A DNA stretch of 54,195 nucleotides, from assembly GCF_009846865.1 (NCBI RefSeq), contig NZ_WUWN01000021.1, forward strand, positions 1 to 54,195, in the 5' to 3' direction. The notes beneath the pieces were generated by a model, which did not search any database, was not told where the DNA came from, and worked only from the letters and a program-made list of their open reading frames with translations. Shown here in pieces: positions 23,472-31,432 of the stretch. A program made the position numbers and the translations under genes. Position 1 is the first letter of the stretch. Each line of letters opens with the position of its first letter. The DNA is from Puerhibacterium puerhi. GTDB lineage: Bacteria; Actinomycetota; Actinomycetes; Actinomycetales; Cellulomonadaceae.

Positions 23472-23910
23472 CCAGCGACTTACGCAGGTCGTCCTCGGTG
23501 ACGCCGCTCAGTTCGTCGGCGCGAGAAAGCAGCAGGTCCGCGGCGACCCGGATCAGCGTGTTCTCGGTGATTCGCTCGCCCTCGCGGTTGCGCTCCTTGT
23601 TCAGTCGCCGCGCGGTCGCCGTCAGCCCCTCCCACTGGTCGGCGCGGATGCGCGTCTCCTTGCGCTCCAGCTGGAGGTACTTCGGGCCACCGGCAGGCTC
23701 GCTGCGGCGCGCCGGCTCGGCCTGCGCGCGCCGCGCCGGCCGAGTCGAAGCCTTGCGCGTCGCGGACGGCTGCGGGAGCTCGGCCGCCGGCGCCGCTTCC
23801 GGCGCGGGTACCGCGGCACGGGGCGGTTCCGGTGTCGGCGTAGGTGCAGGGGCCGGCGCCGGCTGCGCGGCGGCGTTGTCCAGCAGCGACGTCAGGCTGA
23901 CCTTCGGCAT
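23464..23910 (-). CDS. Small centromere-binding partner of ParA
   Basis: A 148-aa protein starting at ATG 23910, next to the parA stop. The first 80 residues are disordered and Pro/Ala-rich. The C-terminal 70 (KYLQLERKETRIRADQWEGLTATARRLNKERNREGERITENTLIRVAADLLL) look like a ribbon-helix-helix DNA-binding domain (strand KETRIRADQ plus two helices). Such small partners replace ParB in type Ib-like partition systems and usually bind palindromic repeats near parA. It is also a likely autorepressor. Confidence 0.75.
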   Translation of the reverse strand: MPKVSLTSLLDNAAAQPAPAPAPTPTPEPPRAAVPAPEAAPAAELPQPSATRKASTRPARRAQAEPARRSEPAGGPKYLQLERKETRIRADQWEGLTATARRLNKERNREGERITENTLIRVAADLLLSRADELSGVTEDDLRKSLGL

Positions 23911-23911
23911 G

Positions 23912-24586
23912 TCAGTTCACCCCCACGGGCTGGCTCTGGGCGGCCCAGACAGTGTTGAGCTCGAGCGCCACGCGGCGGTAGTCGTCGATCGCCTTGAACG
24001 TCGCGCGCGAGGTCTCGTACTGCGTGACGACCTCCCCACGCAGGGGCGCGGTCGAGTGGGCCTTGTACTTGCGCACACCGTGCTGGAAGCGCGGGAAGCC
24101 GGCGCCGTCGATGAGCTTCTGCGCTTCCAGCGTCTCGCCGGGGTTGCGCGGGTCGAGCTTGTTGAGCATGACCCGGTAGTCCACGCCGTAGGGCTGGACC
24201 AGGCTCTGGATGGTCCGGCTGAGCGGCTGGAATGCCAGCGCCTCCGGCTCGGTAGGCAGGATGACGAAGTCCGACGCCTGCACGATCGTGGCCAGAACCT
24301 CGCCGGCCTCGAGGGAGCCGGGGGTATCGACCACGACGACGTCGTACGGCAGCTCACGAAGTCGCGCGAGCTCGTTCGGGTTCGTGCTGCCCGCGAAGTC
24401 GAACGGCAGCGACTCCCCCGCGCGCTCGGCCCACCACGTCGACGAGCCCTGCGGGTCGTTGTCCACGACGAGCACACGCGACACCTCAGCCAGCACCGCA
24501 GCCAAGGACATCGCTGTTGTGGTCTTGCCCGCCCCACCCTTCTGGTTGGCCACTGCCAGGATCCGCACCGGTTGTCCTTCCGCCAT
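23912..24586 (-). CDS. parA: ParA-family partition ATPase
   Basis: A 224-aa Walker-type partition ATPase. The deviant Walker A is KGGAGKTTTA at about 16-25, Walker A' is VLVVDNDPQGSS and Walker B is YDVVVVDTPG. It is short and lacks an N-terminal DNA-binding extension, which fits the type Ib class paired with a small DNA-binding partner. ATG 24586 follows the repeat array with no clear ribosome site, so the message may be leaderless. The promoter is embedded in repeats (ACTTCCGAAGT at 24587-24597), suggesting autoregulation by the partner protein. Confidence 0.92.
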   Translation of the reverse strand: MAEGQPVRILAVANQKGGAGKTTTAMSLAAVLAEVSRVLVVDNDPQGSSTWWAERAGESLPFDFAGSTNPNELARLRELPYDVVVVDTPGSLEAGEVLATIVQASDFVILPTEPEALAFQPLSRTIQSLVQPYGVDYRVMLNKLDPRNPGETLEAQKLIDGAGFPRFQHGVRKYKAHSTAPLRGEVVTQYETSRATFKAIDDYRRVALELNTVWAAQSQPVGVN

Positions 24587-25320
24587 ACTTCCGAAGTCTG
24601 GAACTCCGGCACTACCGAAGTTCGGTACTCCCGGAGTTCCGGACTCTCTCACGTCGAGCGACGGCAGACGCATACCCTCCTCGGCGTGTCTGACTTCCGA
24701 ACTCCGGAAGTTTCGGGGTCTGTCACTCCGGAAGTTCGGAAGTTACAGGCTCGCGCGTGCCGTCTGCGGAACTCGGCAACCCGCGGCACAGGCGGCAGCG
24801 CAGCGCGCTGCACCGGAGTTACAGAGTTCCAGAGTGTCCTGCGCGCGCATCCGGCCTGGCTGCCGCGCCAGCCAGGACCCGAGGCCTGCGCCGAGCGCAA
24901 CGCGACGCGCCATTTCCCGACGGTGCGGAGTCGGGCACTTCCGAAGTTCGGAAGTTCGGACGTTACAGACTTCCGCGCCCGGGACCTGACGTGCACGTCG
25001 GCGTCGCGAACGGGAGCCTCCAGCTGCCTCCGGACCCGCCGGCAACAGCCGGAGTCACAGAGTTCCGGAGTTACAGACTTCCGGAGTCCGGAGTCGCGCG
25101 CGCCGAGCGGGCGACAGCGCCCCGGCCCCACGCGGGTCGGCGCGCCAGCGCAACGCAACGCGTCACCTTGAAAGTTACAGAGTCCGGTAGTTACAGACTT
25201 CGCTACTTCCGAAGTTTGGAAACTACCGATTCGCACGTGACCTGGACGGTCCGGACGGCCGCGCTGATGGGCACAGCGGGACGCCCGAACTACGGAGTTC
25301 CGGAGTGCCGGAGTTGCGCG
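24587..25320. repeat. Centromere-like/iteron array upstream of parA
   Basis: About 730 bases without a gene, filled with short palindromic repeats. ACTTCCGAAGT occurs exactly at 24587, 24937 and 25205. GTTACAGA occurs at 24818, 24962, 25070, 25174 and 25190, all on the plus strand. Variants of CGGAAGTTCGGAAGT and CCGGAGT fill the rest. They fall into about seven clusters (near 24610, 24715, 24820, 24950, 25070, 25195 and 25295), spaced roughly 105-130 bases. It is likely parS and parA operator; it may also include the replication origin. The remaining 25321-25447 shows nothing distinct. Confidence 0.8.
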
Positions 25321-25447
25321 CGTGTCGGATCTGGCGCCGGCGCCCTCATGGCCGGGCAGGTCGACGTGCACGCCAAGGTGTGACGTCCTAGAGCATCCCG
25401 ACAGCCTTGGGGGCGACGGCGTGATCGAAGGGTTCGGACGCCACGCA

Positions 25448-27304
25448 TCAGGCGGCGACATGAGGTGTGACCGCGCCTACGAGCGTCCAGCCAGCGTCGG
25501 CGGCGTCGTCGGGTGGCCACCACCACGTCTCGGCGTCGTCGAGATCGCGTGGTTCGGCGTCCGGTTCGTGGCGGGCGAGGTAGGCGCGCCAGGCGGCGCG
25601 CTGGCGGGCGTAGCGCCGCAGCTGCGCGGTCACGGCGTCGAGCGCGCCGAGTTGCTCGGCGACGCGGCTCAGCGCCTCGGGCCGGGCGACGAGGCCGTGG
25701 CTGGTGCGCTCGAGTAGGGCCCAGGCGGACAGGATGTCGACGGCTTCGTGCACGGCGCGTCGGGAGATGCCCGTTGCGGTGACCAGGGCGGTGATGCTGC
25801 GGGCGCGGCCGGTCTCGACGGCTTCAAAGACCAGGGCGGTGACGTGTCCGAGCTCGCGGAAGGCCGGGCGCAGGGCGTGGACCTTGCCGGCATCCCAGCG
25901 CAGCGTGCCGGCGGTGTCCTGCAGGTCGTGGGGGAGGGCCAAGGCGTACAGGTCGGCGTGCTCGCCGCGCCCGGCCTCGAGCCGGTCGCACCAGCCGGCC
26001 GCGGTCAGGGCGCGCAGGGCCACCGAGACGGTGGAGTGGTCCACGCCGCAGGCCACGGCCAGGGAGCGGGTGCCGACGGCGAGGTAGCGACTGCCGGTGC
26101 GGTGGGCCATCTCGCCCAGGGCCCGCAGCACGAACCGGAGGGTGTACCCGGCCCTGCCCGGCAGGCGGTGCTGTTCGTAGGTGCGGACCGCCGCGCGCCA
26201 GGTGCGGATGTAGGCGTGCTCGTCGAAGGCCGTAGAGGCGCCCCCCTGTGACTGTTGGGCGCTTGTGTTGGATCTGTGCACATGATCATTCCCGCGCTCG
26301 GTGGCGGGTTCGTTCGCGCCGCCGCTGATCAGGCGTTCGGCGGCGCGCCAGTCGCGGGCCAGGGCGCCGTGGCGCTGGTGGGGGGCGTAGCGGGCGTACA
26401 GGGCGGCCAGGCCCGGCCAGCGGCCGTCCGCCAGGCGAGCGGCGACGTCAGTCAGGCGCCAGCCGGCGCGGGCGGCGCCGGCGATGACGGCCTGGCGGGC
26501 CTCGGAGGCGGTGGCGTAGCGCGCGGTGTCGTAGACGCCCTCGCGGGCGATGCGCACCAGCCGGGCGCTCAGCTCGCCCTGGGCGAGCCGGCCGACCATG
26601 TCGGGGTCGGCCGCGGTAGGGGAGGGGGGCGGGGCCTGCGCGGCCGCGCGCCAGGCGGCGATCTCCCGGGTCAGGCGCACCCGCATGGCCTGCACGACGT
26701 CGGCGCCGTTGCGGCGGCGCAGCACGTCGTATGCGGCATTCAACGACATCGTCAGCACCTGGTGGCCGCCGCGGGCGTGGACGGACCCGGGCACGCGGAT
26801 GCACCCGGTCGTCAGCGACCGGTGCGGGCCGGGGTCCAGGGTGGGGAAGTGCGTGGCCAGGGCTTCGACGAGCTCGCGGGCGGTGGTGTAGTCCAGCCGC
26901 TCGGCCAGCGGGACGTACACGTGCCGCCCGCCGCTGGGGGAGAGGTCGGTGACCACGCGGGCGCCGCACTCAACCAGCCACCGCTCGAGCCCCGCGGCGT
27001 CACGGGCCACGGCCTGCGCCCCGCCCTTGGAGGCGTCCAGGTCGAAGCACAGCGCCGCGCACGCGCCGTCATGGCCGTAGACGCGCACCGCCGCCGGCGC
27101 GCTGGGCAGCGCCGGGGTCAGCGGCCGCTCGTCACGGTCGCGGTACTCCACACCCTCGGCCCGGCGGCGTCCCAAACGCACACGGGCCACACCGGCAAGC
27201 AGCGGCGCGCACGCCGCCCACTCCGCGCGGGGGTCGCCAGCCGGACGCTCGTCCGGGTTGGACGGCGTGTCGGGCGCAGCTGATCGAGAACTGGTAGCGG
27301 TCAC
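25448..27304 (-). CDS. AEP-primase-like replication protein (probable Rep)
   Basis: A 618-aa protein with an archaeo-eukaryotic primase-like N-terminal domain: CFDLDASKGG at about 86-95 (metal-binding Asp-x-Asp) and DLSPSGGRHVYVPL at about 120-133 (the GGxH motif). A helical region follows. The C-terminal half has at least two winged-helix/HTH modules (SLAVACGVDHSTVSVALRALTAAGW and ITALVTATGISRRAVHEAVDILSAWALL). Primase plus winged helix is a known plasmid Rep design. It is the only plausible initiator here and lies beside the repeat array. The start GTG 27304 lacks a clear ribosome site. Confidence 0.78.
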   Translation of the reverse strand: MTATSSRSAAPDTPSNPDERPAGDPRAEWAACAPLLAGVARVRLGRRRAEGVEYRDRDERPLTPALPSAPAAVRVYGHDGACAALCFDLDASKGGAQAVARDAAGLERWLVECGARVVTDLSPSGGRHVYVPLAERLDYTTARELVEALATHFPTLDPGPHRSLTTGCIRVPGSVHARGGHQVLTMSLNAAYDVLRRRNGADVVQAMRVRLTREIAAWRAAAQAPPPSPTAADPDMVGRLAQGELSARLVRIAREGVYDTARYATASEARQAVIAGAARAGWRLTDVAARLADGRWPGLAALYARYAPHQRHGALARDWRAAERLISGGANEPATERGNDHVHRSNTSAQQSQGGASTAFDEHAYIRTWRAAVRTYEQHRLPGRAGYTLRFVLRALGEMAHRTGSRYLAVGTRSLAVACGVDHSTVSVALRALTAAGWCDRLEAGRGEHADLYALALPHDLQDTAGTLRWDAGKVHALRPAFRELGHVTALVFEAVETGRARSITALVTATGISRRAVHEAVDILSAWALLERTSHGLVARPEALSRVAEQLGALDAVTAQLRRYARQRAAWRAYLARHEPDAEPRDLDDAETWWWPPDDAADAGWTLVGAVTPHVAA

Positions 27305-27327
27305 TTGCTACAGTGATCCTGTCGTGA

Positions 27328-27346
27328 AACACACCAAGGGTGTGTT
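27328..27346. promoter_or_regulatory. Inverted repeat ahead of rep
   Basis: AACACACC (27328-27335) is mirrored by GGTGTGTT (27339-27346), 24 bases upstream of the rep start. The position suits an operator for Rep or for the ribbon-helix-helix protein encoded just upstream. Confidence 0.5.
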
Positions 27347-27402
27347 GATCGGGGCCCATCACCTCCCCGCCTGCCAGCTTCGGGTGATGAGCTTCTGAAC
27401 CT

Positions 27403-27428
27403 GGCCCGGCCCCTTCGGGGGCCGGGCC
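27403..27428. terminator. Terminator hairpin with TTCG loop
   Basis: GGCCCGGCCCC (27403-27413) pairs perfectly with GGGGCCGGGCC (27418-27428) around the stable tetraloop TTCG. It separates the small gene at 27444 from rep on the minus strand. It would limit read-through into rep and so favour a separate rep promoter. Confidence 0.8.
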
Positions 27429-27443
27429 GCTTCTTTTCTGCGG

Positions 27444-27662
27444 TTATGCAGGGATGTCGAGAGCCTCCTGCTGGGCGCGAGTCGGAGCGGGTACGTACTC
27501 GGGGCGCCCGAAGTGCTCGGCGAACAGCGCCACGAGGAAGTCACTGCGCGTCTTGTACGGGGACGAGGCGGCAGCTTGATCGATCACGGCAGCGAGCGGA
27601 GGAGGCACAGAGGCCTCGATCCGCTCTCTCGGGCCTTTGCCCTTCGGTCCGCGCTTACCCAT
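27444..27662 (-). CDS. Small ribbon-helix-helix-like protein, possible copy-control regulator
   Basis: A 72-aa protein from ATG 27662. The N-terminus is basic (MGKRGPKGKGPRERIEASV), followed by helical PPPLAAVIDQAAASSPYKTRSDFLVALFAEHFG. The strand-helix-helix pattern resembles CopG/Arc proteins. The gene lies just upstream of rep on the same strand and is separated from it by a terminator. A CopG-like role in controlling rep is plausible from position only. Confidence 0.6.
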   Translation of the reverse strand: MGKRGPKGKGPRERIEASVPPPLAAVIDQAAASSPYKTRSDFLVALFAEHFGRPEYVPAPTRAQQEALDIPA

Positions 27663-27765
27663 GGCTGCAACACAACCACGCTGGCCAGCGGCACCGGAGC
27701 TGGGGATGCGGCGTGTCGCAAATTTCTCCGGTCGAGTTTTGCGCCCGGGCGATCCACAGGGCGTC

Positions 27766-28086
27766 TTAGCGACCGGCGGCGTAGTCCCGCAGGGCCGAGA
27801 AGGCCTGGTCCACGGCGTGGGCGTCGGCCTGCCAGCGCACGGTGGTGCGCCGCCATCGCTCGTCGTGCGGCACGTCGCCCTGGACGAACCCGAGTTCTTC
27901 GAGCGTGACGAGGTGGCGTCGGGCTGAAGAGCGGTCGATGCCGAGCGCTTCTGCGACCTCGGTGAGGGTGAGCTGGCCGTGCCGAGAGAGGATCCGGAGT
28001 ACTTCCAGGCGTGCGCGATTGCCGAGAGCGTCAATGGCGACACTCACCTCCTCGGGCATCGAGGGGGGCGTGGTCAGTCGCGGCAT
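27766..28086 (-). CDS. Winged helix-turn-helix regulator (ArsR-like)
   Basis: A 106-aa protein starting at ATG 28086. ALGNRARLEVLRILSRHGQLTLTEVAEALGIDRSSARRHLVTLEELGFV is a complete ArsR-type winged helix (about 20-68). It ends with a wing region WRRTTVRWQADAHAVDQAF. There are no metal-binding cysteines, so it is not a metal sensor. A second, related winged-helix gene follows upstream at 28214. Both lie between rep and the transfer operon and could control transfer. Confidence 0.8.
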   Translation of the reverse strand: MPRLTTPPSMPEEVSVAIDALGNRARLEVLRILSRHGQLTLTEVAEALGIDRSSARRHLVTLEELGFVQGDVPHDERWRRTTVRWQADAHAVDQAFSALRDYAAGR

Positions 28087-28182
28087 GGGCCAATACTGCC
28101 CGACCGCACCTCGCCCGCCGCTGGGGTGCTTAATGCCATAGTAACCTGTGCGTAGTTCTTTGACAGCAGCACAGGGAAGCGA

Positions 28183-28211
28183 CGAGGTCGGCTCCGTGGG
28201 GGCCGGCCTCG
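28183..28211. terminator. Terminator hairpin after the second winged-helix gene
   Basis: CGAGGTCGGC (28183-28192) pairs with GCCGGCCTCG (28202-28211), with one G-T pair. It starts two bases beyond the minus-strand stop at 28214 and ends the left transfer operon. Confidence 0.7.
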
Positions 28212-28213
28212 TG

Positions 28214-28519
28214 TCATCCGAGGATTGCCTGCTCGAAGTGGGCGATGAGCGCGCGCAGTCGCTCGTCGTCGACGCTCCACCGCACCGTGCGGCCTCGGCG
28301 GTGCTCGGGCGGCAGGTCGCCGGTGACGATGCCTTGGGCTTCGAGCTCGTGCAGGTATTTGGCGAGGCTGCCGCTCGAGATCCCGGTCGTCTCCAGGATT
28401 GAGGCGAAGTAGTCGCCCGGGTGCGCGCGCAGGTGGCGCACGAGCAGGATCCGGTCACTGCTGCGGGCGAGTTGGCCGAGGGCGTCGACGTCGCTGTCGT
28501 CGGACGGTTTGAGGGGCAC
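28214..28519 (-). CDS. Winged helix-turn-helix regulator, last gene of the left transfer operon
   Basis: 101 aa from GTG 28519, preceded by GGAG; a longer TTG start at 28576 is less likely. DALGQLARSSDRILLVRHLRAHPGDYFASILETTGISSGSLAKYLHELEAQGIV is a winged helix similar in plan to the protein at 27766-28086. Both end in a basic wing followed by a WxVDDxRL/WQADAHAV-like segment. They look like diverged paralogues. It probably regulates the transfer genes it is transcribed with. Confidence 0.7.
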   Translation of the reverse strand: MPLKPSDDSDVDALGQLARSSDRILLVRHLRAHPGDYFASILETTGISSGSLAKYLHELEAQGIVTGDLPPEHRRGRTVRWSVDDERLRALIAHFEQAILG

Positions 28520-28559
28520 GGGGCTCCGATCTGTCGTGGCGTACTGGTCGCCGCGGCTG

Positions 28560-29984
28560 TCAGAGCCCCCTGGCAACAGCCGCGCCGGCTGCGAGCCAGG
28601 CTCGCTGGGTGGTCGGTCGGAGACTGCCGTAGCGCAGGATGCCGTCGACCATCGCGGGGTCGAACGGGATGGTAGCCACCTCGCGCGCCAGCTCGCGATA
28701 TCCCGCCGCGACGTGTTGGACGTCGGTGGTGCTGACGGCTCTGTCGGCTTGGCTGACGATCGCCACAGCGCCCTGCGCCAGGCGGGCGGCGCGGCCGCCG
28801 CGGTCGGCCAGGGCCTCGAGCAGGAGTGCCCCTGCTTCGGCGTGGTCGTCGCGGGTGGTGGTGGCCACCACCAGCTGGTCAGTGTGGTCGATCATGCGCC
28901 GCCACATCGGGTCGGTCTCGTCGTTGCCGGAGTCGATGAAGATCAGGCGGTAGTACTTGGCGGCCACGGCGTGGATCGCGTCGACGTCCTCAGCGGTGAT
29001 GCGCTGCTCGCTGGCCAGCACGTCGGGCTTGGAGCGCAGCACGTCGAACTTGTCGCGGGTTTGGTGGTGGACGTAGTGGGCCAGGTCTGCGGACTGGGCG
29101 CCGGTCGACAGCAGGCGGTCGACCTGGGGGAGCAGGTCTAGCAGGGTCGCCTCGTGGGGCCCCTGTTCGGTGCGCCATCCCAGGGTGCCGCGGGTCTGGT
29201 TGTTGTCCCAGGTCAGGACGCCGGCACCGCCGTAGCGGGCGAATACCGCGGCCAGCAGGATTGTGCTGGGTGTCTTGGACGCCCCGCCCTTGCCGTTGAC
29301 GATGGCGATGGTGCGCGGGCCGGGCCAGTGCTGGGAAACGGCCTGAGCGTCGGTGCGCTGGGCGCGCTCGGCCTCGCTGGGAGCCTGACGGATGCCGACC
29401 CGGGTCAGGAAGCCGCGCCAGCCCTGGGTGGCGGGTTCCTCGATCTGCTCCTGGGTGAGGAACGACTGGCGGGCCTCGCGGCGGGTACGCAACGGCGGGC
29501 GGTCGCTGGCCGCGGCCGCCGGCTCCTCGGCCCCGCGCCGCGGCTCAGGCTCCGGCTGCGGGGGCTCGACGACCTCGGGCGCGTTCTGGATGAAGCGGTG
29601 GGTGTCCACCGGCGCAGCGGCCGGGGAGCCGTCGGCCGCGCCGGCAGGAGCGGGGACGGCCGGGGCAGGGTCGGCGAGTGGCGTGGTCAGGATCGGCTCG
29701 TGGTCGGCCGCGTCCCACGTGGTGGCCGTGTCGGGGCGGGTGTCGATGGCGGCGTGCTCGGCGACCTGCACGCGCCCGTCGGGGCTGACTTCCAGGTACT
29801 GGGTGTCGGCGCCCTGCTCGGCCTTGACAAGCACGGGGCGACCCTCGGCGGCCGCGTGGCGGTGCAGCACGGCGATCGCCCGGTCCTGCACGGTGCTCGG
29901 GGTGCCGGGCTCGAGCTCGATGGTGCGGTCCGGCAGGGCGACGGTGCCGCCGGTGCCGTCGTCTCGGACGGAAACAGTGATCAC
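28560..29984 (-). CDS. ParA/MinD-like ATPase of the transfer operon
   Basis: 474 aa. The N-terminal 200 residues are a small beta domain plus a long Pro/Ala/Glu linker. The C-terminal half is a SIMIBI ATPase. Walker A is IVNGKGGASKTPS (about 226-238, with both lysines), a switch-like WDNNQTRGTLGW follows, and a Walker B-like strand is YRLIFIDSGND. Start GTG 29984 overlaps the upstream stop (GTGA). Proteins like this accompany actinobacterial conjugation loci and may place the transfer apparatus or the relaxosome at the membrane; that role is inferred. Confidence 0.78.
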   Translation of the reverse strand: MITVSVRDDGTGGTVALPDRTIELEPGTPSTVQDRAIAVLHRHAAAEGRPVLVKAEQGADTQYLEVSPDGRVQVAEHAAIDTRPDTATTWDAADHEPILTTPLADPAPAVPAPAGAADGSPAAAPVDTHRFIQNAPEVVEPPQPEPEPRRGAEEPAAAASDRPPLRTRREARQSFLTQEQIEEPATQGWRGFLTRVGIRQAPSEAERAQRTDAQAVSQHWPGPRTIAIVNGKGGASKTPSTILLAAVFARYGGAGVLTWDNNQTRGTLGWRTEQGPHEATLLDLLPQVDRLLSTGAQSADLAHYVHHQTRDKFDVLRSKPDVLASEQRITAEDVDAIHAVAAKYYRLIFIDSGNDETDPMWRRMIDHTDQLVVATTTRDDHAEAGALLLEALADRGGRAARLAQGAVAIVSQADRAVSTTDVQHVAAGYRELAREVATIPFDPAMVDGILRYGSLRPTTQRAWLAAGAAVARGL

Positions 29985-31432
29985 GGGTGCGTCCCTTCGG
30001 TGCGGGGCAGGGCGTACAGGTAGGTCTCGTCGACCTTCTGGGTCACGACGTAGGCGAAGTCGTCGGTGACGGCGATGGGCGGCACCGCGGTGGTGCCGCT
30101 GTCGTTGGTGGTCGTGTGGACTTCGCCGTCGGTGAGGGTGGCCGTCGCGGCGGCGCGCTCGAGCGTGCCGTAGACGGTGCGGCCGTGGACGGCGGTCGCT
30201 TCTAGTTCACCGAGGTGGGCGATCACCGGGTGCGGGCCGTAGTCGACCAGCACCGATCCCAGGACCAGGGACTGGCCGGTGGGGTCGTGCAGCGGTTGGT
30301 CGTCGTCGCGGATCGCGCCGGCCGGGATGGTGGCCTGGGCGCGGATCGCGCCTTGGCCGGTGTCGATGAGTGCCAGGACGTCGGCATGCGGGTCGGTGGT
30401 GGGCCAGGCGACGAGGAGCTGGTCGTCGGCGGCCGCCGAGAGCACGGCCGGGGCGCCGGCGGCGGCCTCGGGTTTCGGCAGTGGGTGGCGCTGCGGCTCG
30501 GCGTCGGGGGTGATGAGCCACCAGGCGTCCGCGCCGACGGCCACGACGCCGTCGGGGGCTGCCAGTACCGCCGTCGCGCCCACGGGCACGTCCCGGCGGG
30601 TCAGCCCGTCGCCGTCGAGCAGAGCGACGGTCTGGTTCTCGAGCGTGACTAGGGGCTGGCTGCCGAGGTAGGTCACCTCGGCTCGCGCCCCGATGGGCAG
30701 GGTCGTGGCCGCGACGGTCCCGCCGCCGTCCAGGTCCAGGGGCCACAGCGACAGCTCCTGGCTGCCCGCGGTGGCCACGACCGGCCGGCCGTCGACCTGG
30801 CTCAGGTGCAGCTGGTCGCGGGCCCCGGCACCACGCCAGGTGACGCGTCCGGTGTCGCCGTCGACCGTGCGCAGGTCGCGTCCGGCGGTGAGCAGGACCA
30901 CCGACCCGTCCGTGCTCACGAGCGGTGTGGTGCGCGAGTCGGCGGGCAGCGACCAGGTCGCCTTCTGCGCGAAGCCGGGTGGGGCGAGGACCGGCAGGTT
31001 CGCCCCGGCGCCGGGCAGCGGGGCGGAGGCGGTGGCGGCCGTCGTGGTGGCGGGCCGGTCGCTCAGCGCCACGACGCCAGCGGCGGTCGCCGCGACGAGG
31101 CCCAGGGCGCTGGCGGCGACCACCGCGGCCAGCACGGGGCGGCGGCGCCCACCGCGCGGGGTGGCCGGCGTCGTGGGGGTGGTGTCGATCGCCTGGCCGT
31201 CGGCGGCCACGACCATCTGGAAGCGGCCCTCGGGGGAGCGGGCGCGCACGCGTACCGCGTCCAGGCGTTGGGCGCGCACCATCTCGGCTACCGCGGCTAT
31301 CGCGGTGGCGGTCGGGGCCTGGCCGGGCACACCGGGCACGGGGTTGCCGTCCACCAGGATCTCGCCGGTCTCGGTGACCTCGATGTTGACCACCGGGAAC
31401 AGTGGGACCTTGTCGGGGTCAAGCTGCGTCAT
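29981..31432 (-). CDS. Membrane-anchored beta-propeller-like protein
   Basis: 483 aa. A cytoplasmic N-terminal part (1-95, starting MTQLDPDKVPLFPVVNIEV) is followed by one membrane helix PVLAAVVAASALGLVAATAAGVVAL (about 100-124). An external domain of repeated four-strand units follows (PLVSTDGSVVLLTAGRDLRTVDGDTGRVTW; PDGVVAVGADAWWLITPDAE; TVYGTLERA), typical of PQQ-like/WD propellers. It is probably a structural or scaffolding component of the transfer machine in the envelope. ATG 31432 overlaps the upstream gene by 14 bases. Confidence 0.7.
   Translation of the reverse strand: MTQLDPDKVPLFPVVNIEVTETGEILVDGNPVPGVPGQAPTATAIAAVAEMVRAQRLDAVRVRARSPEGRFQMVVAADGQAIDTTPTTPATPRGGRRRPVLAAVVAASALGLVAATAAGVVALSDRPATTTAATASAPLPGAGANLPVLAPPGFAQKATWSLPADSRTTPLVSTDGSVVLLTAGRDLRTVDGDTGRVTWRGAGARDQLHLSQVDGRPVVATAGSQELSLWPLDLDGGGTVAATTLPIGARAEVTYLGSQPLVTLENQTVALLDGDGLTRRDVPVGATAVLAAPDGVVAVGADAWWLITPDAEPQRHPLPKPEAAAGAPAVLSAAADDQLLVAWPTTDPHADVLALIDTGQGAIRAQATIPAGAIRDDDQPLHDPTGQSLVLGSVLVDYGPHPVIAHLGELEATAVHGRTVYGTLERAAATATLTDGEVHTTTNDSGTTAVPPIAVTDDFAYVVTQKVDETYLYALPRTEGTHP

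Noticed and set aside
24587-25320. CRISPR array
   Set aside because: Repeats are short, palindromic and clustered without constant-length spacers, and no cas gene is present.
24649-25461. Minus-strand 270-codon frame through the palindrome array
   Set aside because: Its peptide repeats (SVTPEL, SETSEV-like) come from the DNA repeats; no ribosome site and no homology pattern.
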